Shown here: positions 52,436 through 63,294 of the stretch, one piece after another
Layout of the letters: every line of letters begins with the position of its first letter
Position numbering within the stretch: position 1 is the stretch's first letter
NCBI GenBank assembly: GCA_017165825.1
Contig: CM029384.1
Span: 18,475,067-18,539,066, forward strand
Reading direction: 5' to 3'
DNA from: Hepsetus odoe
Taxonomy: Eukaryota > Chordata > Actinopteri > Characiformes > Hepsetidae
DNA: 64,000 nt
Translations under genes and position numbers: made by a program
The notes under the pieces: generated by a model
Seen by the model: the letters and a program-made list of their open reading frames with translations, nothing else
What the model was told of the DNA's origin: nothing
The model's database searches: none

Positions 52436-53045
52436 GCAAAGCAGAGACATTTGACAGAGACAGTTAGAAAGATATGTTCACAATGCAGTCTTACAGAAAT
52501 CCAGGTCCGAACCTGTGAGCAAGCCAGAGGCAACAGGGCCAAGAAAATACTCCCTCTGAGCAGAAGAGGAAGAAACCTTGAGAGGAACCAAGACACAGGG
52601 AACCCGTCCTCCTCATGTCGACACTGGACAGTTAAACAAGAACACTCAGTGTCCTCAGTTCTCAGTGTCCTCAGCTCCCTTAATGAGAGACAGAGGGACG
52701 TTCAGTAATTCTCCTGAGGGTGAAAGAGAGATGAAGGAGAGTCAAGCAGGTGAGAGCAGCTATTAACAGCCACAGTGAGTGTGTCGGGGCACTCGGGTAA
52801 CTCCATGCTGGGGGTTCAAAGGTCACCAACATCCAGCTGAACATCCGGCAGCTTCACACTTAATGACGGGCAGGAACGGCTGTGGAGACTCTGCTGAGCC
52901 GTCACAGGAAGTTCACCAGCAGCTTGTGGAAATAAATGAAGAGGATGTGTTGGGAGGACTGGTCTGGAGGGAAGATGGAAGGACCATCCAGTCAAGCACC
53001 AACTCAGTCCAGCACCAGAGCAGGTACCAGGGGTAGAACCGTTCT
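52436..53045. repeat. Dispersed fish repeat (GAAACCTTGAGAGGAACCA type)
   Basis: The text around GAAGAAACCTTGAGAGGAACC and GGGAACCCGTCCTCCTC, with GCACCAGAGCAGGTACC downstream, is a sequence I recall as widely repeated in fish genomes, probably the 3' part of a retroelement. No coding capacity. Family name not assigned. Confidence 0.45.
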
Positions 53046-54955
53046 AGAGACAGTCAGAAAAGCTGATGAAAGAGGGGAAAAAAGGACAATAATACTGCGA
53101 GCATAAAATAATTGAAAGGAAATCAACCAGAAATGACGAAAAGATCCAATCAGAACAAATAAAACAGAAAATTTGTGAATTTGTCTTTTTTTCTTTCTTC
53201 AGTCTTGTGAAATTTCTGTCCTGTTTCTTCGCGATATGTGCTTTTAAACTGTTTAGGTTTTCCATTTCCTTTATTTGTTCTTCACCTGGACAGTTTTTTT
53301 TTCCACACAGCACTGCAACTTCCTTCCTGCTCACTTTTCCTCTGGACCTGAAGATGACCTGTGGTTTGTGCACTGGGAGAAAGCTCAGAGTGGTGAAGAA
53401 CTACTGACCTGCATCTCACTGTGAAACCCACGTGAGGCAGCACTGACCAGTAACAGAGACACACACTGCTGGAGGAACCTGGAGACAAACAGAGTCTCAG
53501 CAAGCTGCACCACAGGACTCTGGAGGTTTTCTGCAGAACCAACCAGACCTTCATACATGCTGCCCTGAAGCTTCAACAGCTCAGGTGAGCTGCAGAACAT
53601 CAGAAGTGATTTTCTGATCTGAGAGGAACATGCACAGCATCTCACTGAAAGCTCCCTGCTGGTTACAGGGCAGACTATTTTAGCAGTACCCAGAATGCCC
53701 TGCAAACACAACTAGCTTAACTGAACTCAACAGATGTGTTATTGGCTAATTAGCATATATCTTAATCAGTATGCTAATGACTAATCAATTAGGACAGCTT
53801 CAAGGCTAATTAACAGACTGGAGGCTTGTTCATGTTCCTGTAAAGTTTGCAGGTTCTCCATTAAAGTCGGTACTAGCTAGTTCTCCTACTTCTGGTCTCT
53901 ATGGAAGCGGCAGCTTGTTAATGATGTCGTTGTCAGTAGTTACTGTAATTTACTGCTGTTTGTTTTTGCCACACATTGATCAGCTTTACAGGAAGATACT
54001 GGAGTGTTAGCTTGTAATATGGAGCACAGCTCGTGTTTTTCTCTGCAGTGAAAAAGTGATTTTTCTCCAGTTCTTCAGGTGGAGCTCAGAACCTTCAGCT
54101 CCTCACCTTCACGTCCTCAAGCGCTCGAACCTCGTCCTGATAAAGTGTCTGTTCTGTGTTTGTGTCGAGGCTTTATAGTGGATTTGAAGGGCTTGTGTGC
54201 CATAAGCTACGTTGTCCAATCAAATTTCCCATTTTCCTTACATCTTCTATTTTATCTCTCTCTCTGTTTATCTTTCTGTTTCTCGCTCTCTCTTTCATTT
54301 AATACAGAATCTCTTGTTGTCCTTCAATCAACACTTCATCTCACACTGGAACACAATCTCACTCTGGACCATATAAAACACTCAGCACTGAATATTAACA
54401 CACTAAACACAAAACCACGGCAACACATCAAATCACTGTACCACACTGAACAGCACTGAACCAGACAACAGCCAATCAGAATGCAGGGCAGCATTTAATA
54501 CAACATGAAAACACAGTTTCTCACAAAGTCCCGCTTTTCACACGTTTACTGTACTGTGTGTTCATCTGTATATCTGTCTGTACCTGGCTGGCTGTCTGTC
54601 TATCTATCATTCCTTTTTCTGACTCTCTCTGTGTTGCTATGTCTGTGTACTTGTCATCTGTCTTGTCTGTCTGTCTGTCTGTCTACAGTCATGTGAAAAA
54701 ATTATTTCAGTTCATAAAAGACCTGTGTGTGATTTGAGTTATTTTAATTGGGAATAAAGGTTGGGGTGTCCTAATTTATTCCACATAAGAATTCACATTT
54801 TTATAGAAATACATTTTACAGATTTTACATTTTACAAAAGTTTTTTCTTCAGTTTTAATTGTTTAGTTTTATTACTTGAATCTGCCAGTGTTGTTAAAAC
54901 TGAGATTAAATAACCAAATCCAGCAATGTTACACAAACACTTTCATAGGGTGTCC
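53046..54955. other. No recognisable gene
   Basis: Several ORFs of 100-130 codons (53,385-53,711 minus; 54,079-54,459 plus) show no domain I recognise. 54,660-54,680 is a short (TCTG)n run, and 54,681-54,970 resembles an AT-rich element with CATGTGAAAAAATTATTTCA and TAATTATTTCACATGA as inverted ends. Confidence 0.4.
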
Positions 54956-54975
54956 TAATTATTTCACATGACTCT
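54684..54975. mobile_element. Small element with ~15-bp inverted ends
   Basis: The left end CAGTCATGTGAAAAAATTATT and the right end AATTATTTCACATGACT are imperfect inverted repeats around 290 bp of non-coding sequence. It is inserted between two tetranucleotide tracts. It is probably a Tc1/mariner-type MITE, by its end style. Confidence 0.5.
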
Positions 54976-56620
54976 GTCCATCTATCTATCTATCTGTCTA
55001 TCTGTCTGTTTATGTATCTGTCTTTCTTCTATCTGTCTGTCTGTATCTCTATCTTTTTTTCTTTTTCATGCTTATTTATCTATCTATCTTTTTCTGTTTC
55101 TCCTTTTCTTTTTTCTCTGTCTGTCTGTCTTCCTATCTATCTATCTGTCTGTCTGTGTACGTATCAGTCTTTTTTTTATCTGCCGGTCGGTCTGTCTGTC
55201 TGTCTGTCTATCTATCTATGAACATATCTGTCTGTGTTGTATCTGTGTCTTTTTTTTCTCTGTCTGTCTCTATCTTTTTCTCTTCTTTGTATCCATCTTA
55301 CTATCTATCTGTCTTTTTTCTTGTTGCTCTCTTTATTTTCTCTCCGTCTGTTTTCTCTGCCTCTCTCTCTAATATATATATATATTTATTTATATGAACT
55401 TTTTCTGTCTCTCTGAGTGACTGACTGTCTGTCTGTATTTATCTTTATTTTTAGTTATCTTTATTTTTTCTGTTTCTCATTTTTCTCTCTCTGTCACCAT
55501 CTGTCTGTCTGCCTCTCTGTCTGTCTATCTAGCTATCTATGAACATCCGTCTGTCTGAGTGACTCTCTGTGTTTCTGTCTGTGTATTTTTTGTATCTGTC
55601 TGTCTGTCTATCTCTCGGTGTCTGTCTGTGTATGTATCTGTGTCTATTCTATCCATCTGTCTATATATGTATCTATCCTTCTATCTATCTTAATTTTTTT
55701 GTTTCTCTTTTTCTCTCTGTCTTCCTTTCTATCTGTCTGTCTATATATGAACATATCTGTCTGTCTGACTCAGTGGCTGTCTGTGTATGTATCTGTGTTT
55801 TTTGTATCTATCTGTCTTTCTGTCTGTCTATCTATCTATCTATCTATCTATGAATATATTTGTCTGCCTGACTGAGTGTCTGTCTGTGTCTTTTTTGTAT
55901 CTATCTATCTGTCTGTCTGACTGAGTAACTGCTTAGTATTTAGGGAGTTGGCCACGGAATCAAAAATTGTGGGTTCAAACCCCTTAACAGAAGGTTGCCC
56001 TGAGGTACCCTTGAGCAAGGTACTGTCCCGTCACTGCTCCCCAGGCAGCTTTTATAGCTGTCCCCTGCTGCACGGTGTGTGTTTGTGCATGGGCTAAATG
56101 CAGGGATCCAGTTTCATTGTGGTTCATTGTGTGCTGTGTGTACTCACAATGACAAGCATAGTCACTTTCACTTTCATCTATCTGTCTGTGTGACTGAGTG
56201 ACTGTCTGTCTGTCTGTCTCTCTATCTCTGTCCGACTTTGTCTGTCTGTGTATGTATCTATGTCTTTTTTTCTGTCTTTATTTTTTCTATTTCTCTCTAT
56301 TTTCACTCTCTGTCTGTCTTCCTGTCTATCTATCTGTCCAACCTTGTCTGTCTGTGTATGTATCTGTCTTTTTTTCTATCTTTATTTTTTCTATTTCTCT
56401 CTCTATTTTCTCTGTCTGTCTTCCATTCTATCTATGAACATATCTGTCTGTCTGACTCAGTGACTGTCTGTCTGTGTAAGTATCTGTGTCTTTTTTGTAT
56501 CGATCTATCTGTCTTTCTGTCTGTTTGCGTCTTTTTTTCTCTGTCTGTCTCTTACTATCTATCTATCTTTCTTTTTTCTGTTGCTCTGTCTCTTTTTTCC
56601 TCTGTCTGCCTGTCTTCCTG

Positions 56621-56640
<20 letters not shown>
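54975..56640 (+). repeat. (TCTG)n/(TATC)n tetranucleotide tract, ~1.7 kb
   Basis: Mixed CTGT, TATC, TTTT and TCTC repeats over most of the interval, with recurring longer segments such as TATGAACATATCTGTCTG and GTGTATGTATCTGTG. This points to larger duplications inside the tract. All ORFs here are low-complexity artefacts. One SINE is inserted at 55,933-56,176. Confidence 0.93.
55933..56176 (+). mobile_element. tRNA-derived SINE
   Basis: Degraded A box (AGTATTTAGGGAGTTGGCC), B box GGGTTCAAACCCC, GGTACCCTTGAGCAAGGT, and the full tail to GTCACTTTCACTTTC. Confidence 0.87.
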
Positions 56641-56657
<17 letters not shown>

Positions 56658-56661
<4 letters not shown>

Positions 56662-56805
56662 TGTGCAGCAGTGGGCAGCTAAAGTGCCCGGGGAGCAGTA
56701 CCTTGCTCAAGGGTACCTCAGGGCAACCTACTGGTGAGGGAATCGAACCCACAATCTTCCGATGTGGGGGGCAACTCCCTAACCACTAGGTCACCAATGC
56801 CTGGG
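56658..56805 (-). mobile_element. tRNA-derived SINE, 5' part
   Basis: Inverted CACTGTGCAGCAGTGGGCAG, GCCCGGGGAGCAGTACC, GGTACCTCAGGGCAACC, GGTTCGATTCCC region and the A-box side ACCACTAGGTCACC. It follows a (TA)n run at 56,623-56,656. Confidence 0.85.
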
Positions 56806-56809
56806 TGAT

Positions 56810-57850
56810 TTTGGAAATTTGGAATCCTCCAAATTTCAACATTCTGGTTGATGGGCCAAGAACCCTCCCAAACAAAGCTCTTGAAATGAAAAAAGCAGAA
56901 AAAACTCAGACTGCAAATGAATAATTGAAAACAAAACTAAAGAATCAGACAAACACCCATGCTTTGTTTTTCAAACAAAAGAACAGGGTGCACTGCTTCT
57001 GGAGATCCTGCAGTATCAGGCCAATGGCTGGAAGTGGTGGCGAAGGGTCCTCCTCCATCTTCTTATACTAAACAACAAAGTAACATGCAGGTCTCATTTT
57101 AGCAGCAGTATGGAAAATAAAGCTGATTATGAATGATAGTACGCTTATTAAAAGACTAAAGTTTTGTGTGTAAATGAAGAGAATTCCGAGCTTAAGCTGG
57201 AAGTCCGTCTGGCTTCTCACATCACGTGGAACTAAGCCGTTGGACAAGGTTGGGCACGACAGAGAGCATGGAGTCCTCCAGATTTCAACATTCTGGATGA
57301 TGGGCCAAGAATCCTCCCAGACCAAGCTCCTGAACATAAAAAAAGCAGATAAAACTCAAGGCTCTTGCACCTTCTTCTCGTTCTACGAGATTAACTCGTT
57401 CTCGTTCTATGAGAAATTAAGCTGATTTTAAGAGGTGGTACGCTTTAGAAAATGCGAAAGTTTTGTGCGTCAGTGAGGAGGAACCCGAGCTGTAGCTACA
57501 AGTGCGACTGGCTTCTCACAACACTCGTAGAACTAGAAAAAAAGGAAGCAGACAAAGCTCAGACTACATGTGATCGATTGAAAACAAAAGTAAACAGATA
57601 ACGCAAGAAAGAAACAGACAAACACATATGCTCCATCATTTGTCAGAAAAAGGAACAGGGTGCACTTTTTCTGGAGATCTTGCAGTTTCAGGCCAATGGC
57701 TGGAGTTGATGGCGAAGGCTCATCCTCAAACTTCTCGTTCTAAAAAGCAAAGTAACATGCAAGTCTCATTTACCAGTAGTATAGAAAATTAAGCTGATTT
57801 TAAAAAGATGTAAAGTAAAATGCTTAAGGTTTGTGCGTGAATGAAAACAA
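56810..57850. repeat. Long-period tandem repeat running into the gap
   Basis: Three partial copies of a several-hundred-bp unit. Landmarks recur: TTTCAACATTCTGG, GATGGGCCAAGAA (56,848 and 57,297), CTTCTGGAGATCCTGCAG / TTTCTGGAGATCTTGCAG (56,995 and 57,668), CAGGCCAATGGCTGGA, AAGTAACATGCA, and AAAATTAAGCTGATT. No gene recognised. Confidence 0.75.
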
Positions 57851-58350
57851 NNNNNNNNNNNNNNNNNNNNNNNNNNNNNNNNNNNNNNNNNNNNNNNNNN
57901 NNNNNNNNNNNNNNNNNNNNNNNNNNNNNNNNNNNNNNNNNNNNNNNNNNNNNNNNNNNNNNNNNNNNNNNNNNNNNNNNNNNNNNNNNNNNNNNNNNNN
58001 NNNNNNNNNNNNNNNNNNNNNNNNNNNNNNNNNNNNNNNNNNNNNNNNNNNNNNNNNNNNNNNNNNNNNNNNNNNNNNNNNNNNNNNNNNNNNNNNNNNN
58101 NNNNNNNNNNNNNNNNNNNNNNNNNNNNNNNNNNNNNNNNNNNNNNNNNNNNNNNNNNNNNNNNNNNNNNNNNNNNNNNNNNNNNNNNNNNNNNNNNNNN
58201 NNNNNNNNNNNNNNNNNNNNNNNNNNNNNNNNNNNNNNNNNNNNNNNNNNNNNNNNNNNNNNNNNNNNNNNNNNNNNNNNNNNNNNNNNNNNNNNNNNNN
58301 NNNNNNNNNNNNNNNNNNNNNNNNNNNNNNNNNNNNNNNNNNNNNNNNNN
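57851..58350. other. Assembly gap (500 N)
   Basis: A run of exactly 500 N, a conventional placeholder, so the true size is unknown. It lies between a tandem repeat and satellite array B, a usual place for an assembly break. Confidence 0.99.
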
Positions 58351-61097
58351 TCCTCACGTAGTATAGTAACACAGTGTTCCTCACTCAGTACAGTAATAAA
58401 GCATTCCTCACTCAGGACAGAAATAATACAGAGTTCCTCACTCAGTACAATAACAAAGCGTTCCTCACTCAGTACAAGAACAGAGCGTGCCTCACTTAGT
58501 ACAGAAAAAAAAGAGCGTTCCTCACTCAGTAAAATCATAATACAGCGTTCCTCACTCAGTAAAGTAACACAGCGTTCTTCACTCAGTACAATAATACAGC
58601 ATTCCTCACTCAGTACAGTCATAATACAGCGTTCCTCACTCAGTACAGTAATAAAGCGTTCCTCACTCAGAACAGTAATAAAGCGTTCCTCACTCAGTAC
58701 AGAAATAATACAGAGTTCCTCACTCAGTACAGTAATACAGCGTTGCTCACTCAGAACAGTAACACAGTGTTCCTCACTCAGTTAAAAAAAAAAACAGCGT
58801 TCCTCACTCAGTTAAAAAAACAGCGTTCCTCACTCAGTACAGTAATAAAGCGTTCCTCACTCAGTACAGTAATACAGCGATCCTCACTCAGTACAGTAAT
58901 ACAGCGTTCCTCACTCAGTACAGTAATAGAGCGTTCCTCACTCAGAACAATAATCACACAGCGTTCCTCACTCAGAACAATCATACGGAGTTCCTCAATC
59001 AGTACAATAAAACAGCGTTCCTAACTCATTACAATGGTACAGCGTTCCTCACTCAGTACAATAACAGAGCGTTCCTCACTCAGAACAATAATACAGCGTT
59101 CTTCACTCAGTTAAAAAAAACAGCGTTCCTCACTCAATACAGTAATACCGCGTTCCTCACTCAGCACACTTACACAGCGTTCCTTACTCAGTACAGTAAC
59201 ACAGCGTTCCTCACGTAGTACAGTAACAGTGTTCCTCACTCAGTAGAGTAATAAAGCGTTCCTCACTCAGTACAGAAAGAATACAGCGTTCCTCACTCAG
59301 TACAGTCATAATACAGCGTTCCTCACACAGTATAGAAACACAGCGTTCCTCACTCAGTACAATAACAGAGCATTCTTCACTCAGTACAGTAACACAGCGT
59401 TCCTCACTCAATAAAGTAACACAGCGTTCCTCACTCAGTACAGTAACACAGCGATCCTCACTCAGTACAATAACACAGCGTTCCTCACTCAGTTAAAAAA
59501 AAAAAACGTTCCTCACTTATTACAGTAACACAGCGTTCCTCACTCAGTACAGTCATAATACAGCGTTCCTCGCTCAGTACAGTCATAATACAGCGTTCCT
59601 CACTCAGTACAGTAATAAAGCGTTCCTCACTCAGTACAGAAATAATACAGCGTTCCTCTCTCAAACAGTAACACAGCGTTCCTCATTCAGTACAATAACA
59701 CAGAGTTCCTCACTCAGTACAGTTACACAGCATTCCTCACTCAGTACAGTAAAACAGTGTTCCTCACTCAGTACAGTAGCACAGCGTTCCTCACCTAGTA
59801 CAGTAATACAGCGTTCCTCACTCAGTACAATAACACAGCGTTCCTCACTTAGTACAATCGTATAGCGTTCCTCACTCAGAACAGTAACACAGCATTCTTC
59901 ACTCAGTTAAATAAAACAGCGTTCCTCACTCAGTACAATAACACAGCGACCCTCACTCAGTACAATAACACAGCGACCCTCACTCAGTACAATAATACAG
60001 CGTTCCTCACTCAGTACAATAATACAGCGTTCCTCACTCAGCACATTTACACAGCGTTCCTTACTCAGTACAGTAACACAGCATTCCTCACGTAGTACAG
60101 TAACACAGTTTTCCTCACTCAGTAGAGTAATAAAGCGCTCCTCACTCAGTACAGAAAGAACACAGTGTTCCTCACTCAGTACAGTCATAATACAGCATTC
60201 CTCACACAGTACAGAAATACAGCGTTCCTCACTCAGTACAATAACAGAGCGTTCCTCACTCAGTACAGTAACACCGCGTTCCTCACTCAATAAAGTAACA
60301 CAGCGTTTCTCACTCAGTACAGTAACACAGCGTTCCTCACTCAGTACAGTCATAATACAGCGTTCCTCGCTTAGTACAGTCATAATACAGCGTTCCTCAC
60401 TCAGTACAGTAATAAAGCGTTCCTCACTCAGTACAGTAATAAAGCGTTCCTCACTCAGTACAATAACACAGCGTTCCTCACTCAGTACAGTAACACAGCG
60501 ATCCTCACTCAGTACAGTAACACAGGGATCCTCACTCAGTATAGTAACACAGCATTCCTCACGTAGTACACTAACACAGTGTCCCTCACTCAGTTCAGTA
60601 ACACAGCGATCCTCACTTAGTACAGAAATAAAGCGTTCCTCACTCAGTACAATCGTACAGCGTTCCTCAATCAGTACAATAATAGAGCGTTCCTCACTCA
60701 GTACAATAACACTTCCTTACTCATAACAATCATAAGGAGTTTCTCAATCAGTACAATAAAACAGCGTTCCTCACTTAGTACAATCGTACAGCGTTCCTCA
60801 CTCAGTAAAATAATAGAGCGTTCCTCACTCAGTACAATAACACAGCGTTCCTCACTCAGTTTAATAGAATAGCGTTCCTCACTCAGTACAATAGAATAGC
60901 GTTCCTCACTCAGTACAATAACACAGCGTTCCTCACTCAGTACAATAACACAGCGTTCCTCACTTAGTACAGTTACACAGCGTTCCTCACTATGAACAAC
61001 AATCATACAGCATTCGTCAATCAGTACAATAAAACAGCGTTCCTCACTCAGTACAGTAACACAGCGTTCCTCACTCAGTACAGTAACAAGGCGTTCC
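58351..61097. repeat. Satellite array B, left part (~27-30 bp units)
   Basis: About 95 units around GCGTTCCTCACTCAGTACAG plus TAACACA, with variants (CATAATACA, AATAAAGC, poly-A TTAAAAAAAA). Because many units are 27 bp, the minus strand gives long ORFs repeating LSEERCVTV. They have no other sign of being genes. Same family as array A. Confidence 0.93.
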
Positions 61098-61103
61098 TTG
61101 TTG

Positions 61104-63294
61104 TAGGAACGCTACAACACGACCCAACCAAAAGCCATGGATGACCGCGGAGCTGCGCAGACTCCTGAGAACCCGGGACAAGGCCTTCAAGTCAGGGGAC
61201 GAGGCCGCCCTAAGAAAAGCGAGGGCAAACCTGTCTCGGGCCATCAGAGCGGCGAAGCGAGCTCACGCAGAGAGAATCCATGGCCACTTCAAGAACACTG
61301 GTGACACACGGCGCATGTGGCAGGGCATCCAGGCCCTCACCAACTACAAGACATCTCCACCTGCCTGTGACGGTGACCCCTCCCTCCCAGATGCGCTGAA
61401 CCACTTCTACGCACGGTTTGATGCAGCGAACGACACGAGAATGAGGAAGACCACCCCTCCTCCGAACGACCAGATTCTCCGTCTGACCACAGCCGAGGTG
61501 AGAAGATCTCTTCTCAGAGTCAACCCACGGAAAGCTGCCGGTCCAGACAATATTCAAGGTCGAGTGCTCAGAGGATGTGCAGAACAGGTGGCAGTTGTTC
61601 TCACTGACATCTTCAACACCTCTCTGAGCACCACTGTTGTTCCAAGGTGCTTCAAGACCACCAGCATCATTCCAGTGCCTAAGAAACCATCCATCTCCTG
61701 CCTCAACGACTATCGTCCCGTCGCACTCACACCCATCATCATGAAGTGCTTCGAGAAGCTGGTCATGAGGCACATCAAGTCCCAGATCCCCTCCTCACTA
61801 GACCCCCTGCAGTTTGCGTATCGTCCCAACCGTTCAACGGACGATGCAATCTCCACCACCCTCCATCTGGCCCTTTCTCATCTTGACAGAAAGGACAGTT
61901 ACGTCAGAATGCTGTTCATCGACTACAGTTCAGCATTCAACACCATCATCCCTCAGCACCTGAGTGAGAAGCTGAGGCTGCTGGGCCTGAACACCTCCCT
62001 CTGTAACTGGATCCTGGACTTCCTGACTGGGAGACCCCAGTCAGTCAGGATCAGTAGCAGCACCTCCAACACCATCACACTGAGCACAGGAGCCCCCCAG
62101 GGCTGTGTGCTCAGCCCACTGCTGTTCACACTGATGACCCACGACTGTGCAGCCAAGCACAGCTCGAACCACATCATCAAATTCGCTGATGATACAACCG
62201 TGGTGGGTCTGATCAGCGGTGGAGACGAGGCAGCCTACAGAGAGGAGATACAAGAGCTGACGGACTGGTGCAGAACCAACAACCTGTCTCTGAATGTCGA
62301 CAAGACTAAAGAGATGGTTGTTGACTTCAGGAGATCACGTCGGGACCACACTCCACTTATCATCAACACCTCACCTGTGGAGTTGGTCCAGAGCACCAAG
62401 TTTCTTGGTGTTCACATCACCGACAACCTCACGTGGTCCCTCAACACCAGCTCCATCACAAAGAAAGCCCAGCAGCGCCTCTACTTCCTGCGCAGACTGA
62501 GGAAAGCCCATCTCCCACCTTCCATCCTCACCATCTTCTACAGAGGAACCATCGAGAGCATCCTGAGCGGCTGCATTACTGCCTGGTACGGGAATTGCAA
62601 CGTCTTAGACCGCAAGTCCCTACAACGGGTAGTGAGAACAGCTGAGAAGATCATCGGGGTCTCTCTGCCCTCTGTACAAGACATTTTCACCGCTCGCTGC
62701 ATCCGCAAAGCAACCAGCATTGTGGATGATCCCTCCCACCCTTCCCACACTCTCTTCTCCCTCCTGCCATCCGGGAAAAGGTTCCGCAGCATACGGGCCT
62801 CCACTTCCAGGATGGGAAATAGTTTCTTCCCCCTGGCCATCAGACTGTTGAACTCTGGAACCACCAATATCATGGACTCTTAAAAACCCACCAATAATAC
62901 AAACCTCTTAAACCCACCACTTCACCCACCACTTCCTCCACTTTTCATTCTGTATTTATTTATTTATCTCGTGTTGCACTCTTGCACTTTAAATACAGTA
63001 ACACCGCTCCACCACACTGCTACACCATAATGTGCCTGGGCTGCTTTGTTCCACAACACTGCAGCCTTCCACGGATGAATGTACTGTCTGTCGTGCCGTC
63101 TGTTGTTGTCTGTCTTGTCTGTCTTGTCCGCACTTGTTGCCTCGTGTTGTGTCTTATGTTGTCTTGTGTCTTGTGTTGTGTCTTGTCTTGTGTGTAGCAC
63201 CAGGGTCCTGGAGGAACGTTATTTCGTTTCACTGTGTACTGTGTATATGGCTGAAATGACAATAAAATCCTACTTGACTTGACTTGACTTGACT
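61104..63294 (+). mobile_element. Rex/CR1-like LINE, 5'-truncated, inside the satellite
   Basis: It contains an intact C-terminal ORF, a 3' UTR with AATGACAATAAAATCC, and a tail of TTGAC repeats. The satellite phase resumes after it without loss (GCGTTCC on the left, TCACTCAG on the right), and no target duplication is visible. At the 5' junction TGTTGTAG (61,099-61,106) is the inverted copy of CTACAACA (61,112-61,119). Confidence 0.9.
61111..62883 (+). CDS. Non-LTR reverse transcriptase ORF (5'-truncated, intact)
   Basis: About 590 codons are open from the truncation point to TAA-like TAA at the end; the ATG at 61,141 is internal to the ancestral protein (KPWMTAEL is a conserved motif). In order: an endonuclease-RT linker helix (KARANLSRAIRAAK), AAGPDNIQGRVL, NDYRPVALTPIIMK, QFAYRPNRSTDDAI (RT blocks), LFIDYSSAFNTI with the first catalytic Asp, GAPQGCVLSPLLFTL, and IIKFADDTTVVGL with the Asp pair. 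The thumb region follows, with TKFLGVHITDNLTW and the C-terminal AEKIIGVSLPS. No endonuclease remains, so it cannot move alone. The unbroken frame points to a young insertion. Exact clade (Rex1/Babar versus other CR1-like) is from memory. Confidence 0.9.
   Translation, partial: ATTRPNQKPWMTAELRRLLRTRDKAFKSGDEAALRKARANLSRAIRAAKRAHAERIHGHFKNTGDTRRMWQGIQALTNYKTSPPACDGDPSLPDALNHFYARFDAANDTRMRKTTPPPNDQILRLTTAEVRRSLLRVNPRKAAGPDNIQGRVLRGCAEQVAVVLTDIFNTSLSTTVVPRCFKTTSIIPVPKKPSISCLNDYRPVALTPIIMKCFEKLVMRHIKSQIPSSLDPLQFAYRPNRSTDDAISTTLHLALSHLDRKDSYVRMLFIDYSSAFNTIIPQHLSEKLRLLGLNTSLCNWILDFLTGRPQSVRISSSTSNTITLSTGAPQGCVLSPLLFTLMTHDCAAKHSSNHIIKFADDTTVVGLISGGDEAAYREEIQELTDWCRTNNLSLNVDKTKEMVVDFRRSRRDHTPLIINTSPVELVQSTKFLGVHITDNLTWSLNTSSITKKAQQRLYFLRRLRKAHLPPSILTIFYRGTIESILSGCITAWYGNCNVLDRKSLQRVVRTAEKIIGVSLPSVQDIFTARCIRKATSIVDDPSHPSHTLFSLLPSGKRFRSIRASTSRMGNSFFPLAIRLLNSGTTNIMDS

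Noticed and set aside
54968..56789. Hydrophobic, membrane-like ORFs in the TCTG/TATC tract
   Set aside because: Low-complexity translation of a tetranucleotide repeat (Leu, Ser, Cys, Tyr, Val) in all frames.
57789..58785. Large ORFs spanning 57.8-58.8 kb
   Set aside because: They are open only across 500 N of assembly gap.
59211..61006. Repetitive protein genes (LSEERCVTV-type ORFs, minus strand) in satellite B
   Set aside because: Long frames arise only because many satellite units are 27 bp. There is no start context, no composition change, and the same repeats with other unit lengths are closed.
58351..61097. CRISPR-like array of ~27-30 bp repeats
   Set aside because: The units are contiguous with no unique spacers, are degenerate, and the genome is clearly vertebrate.
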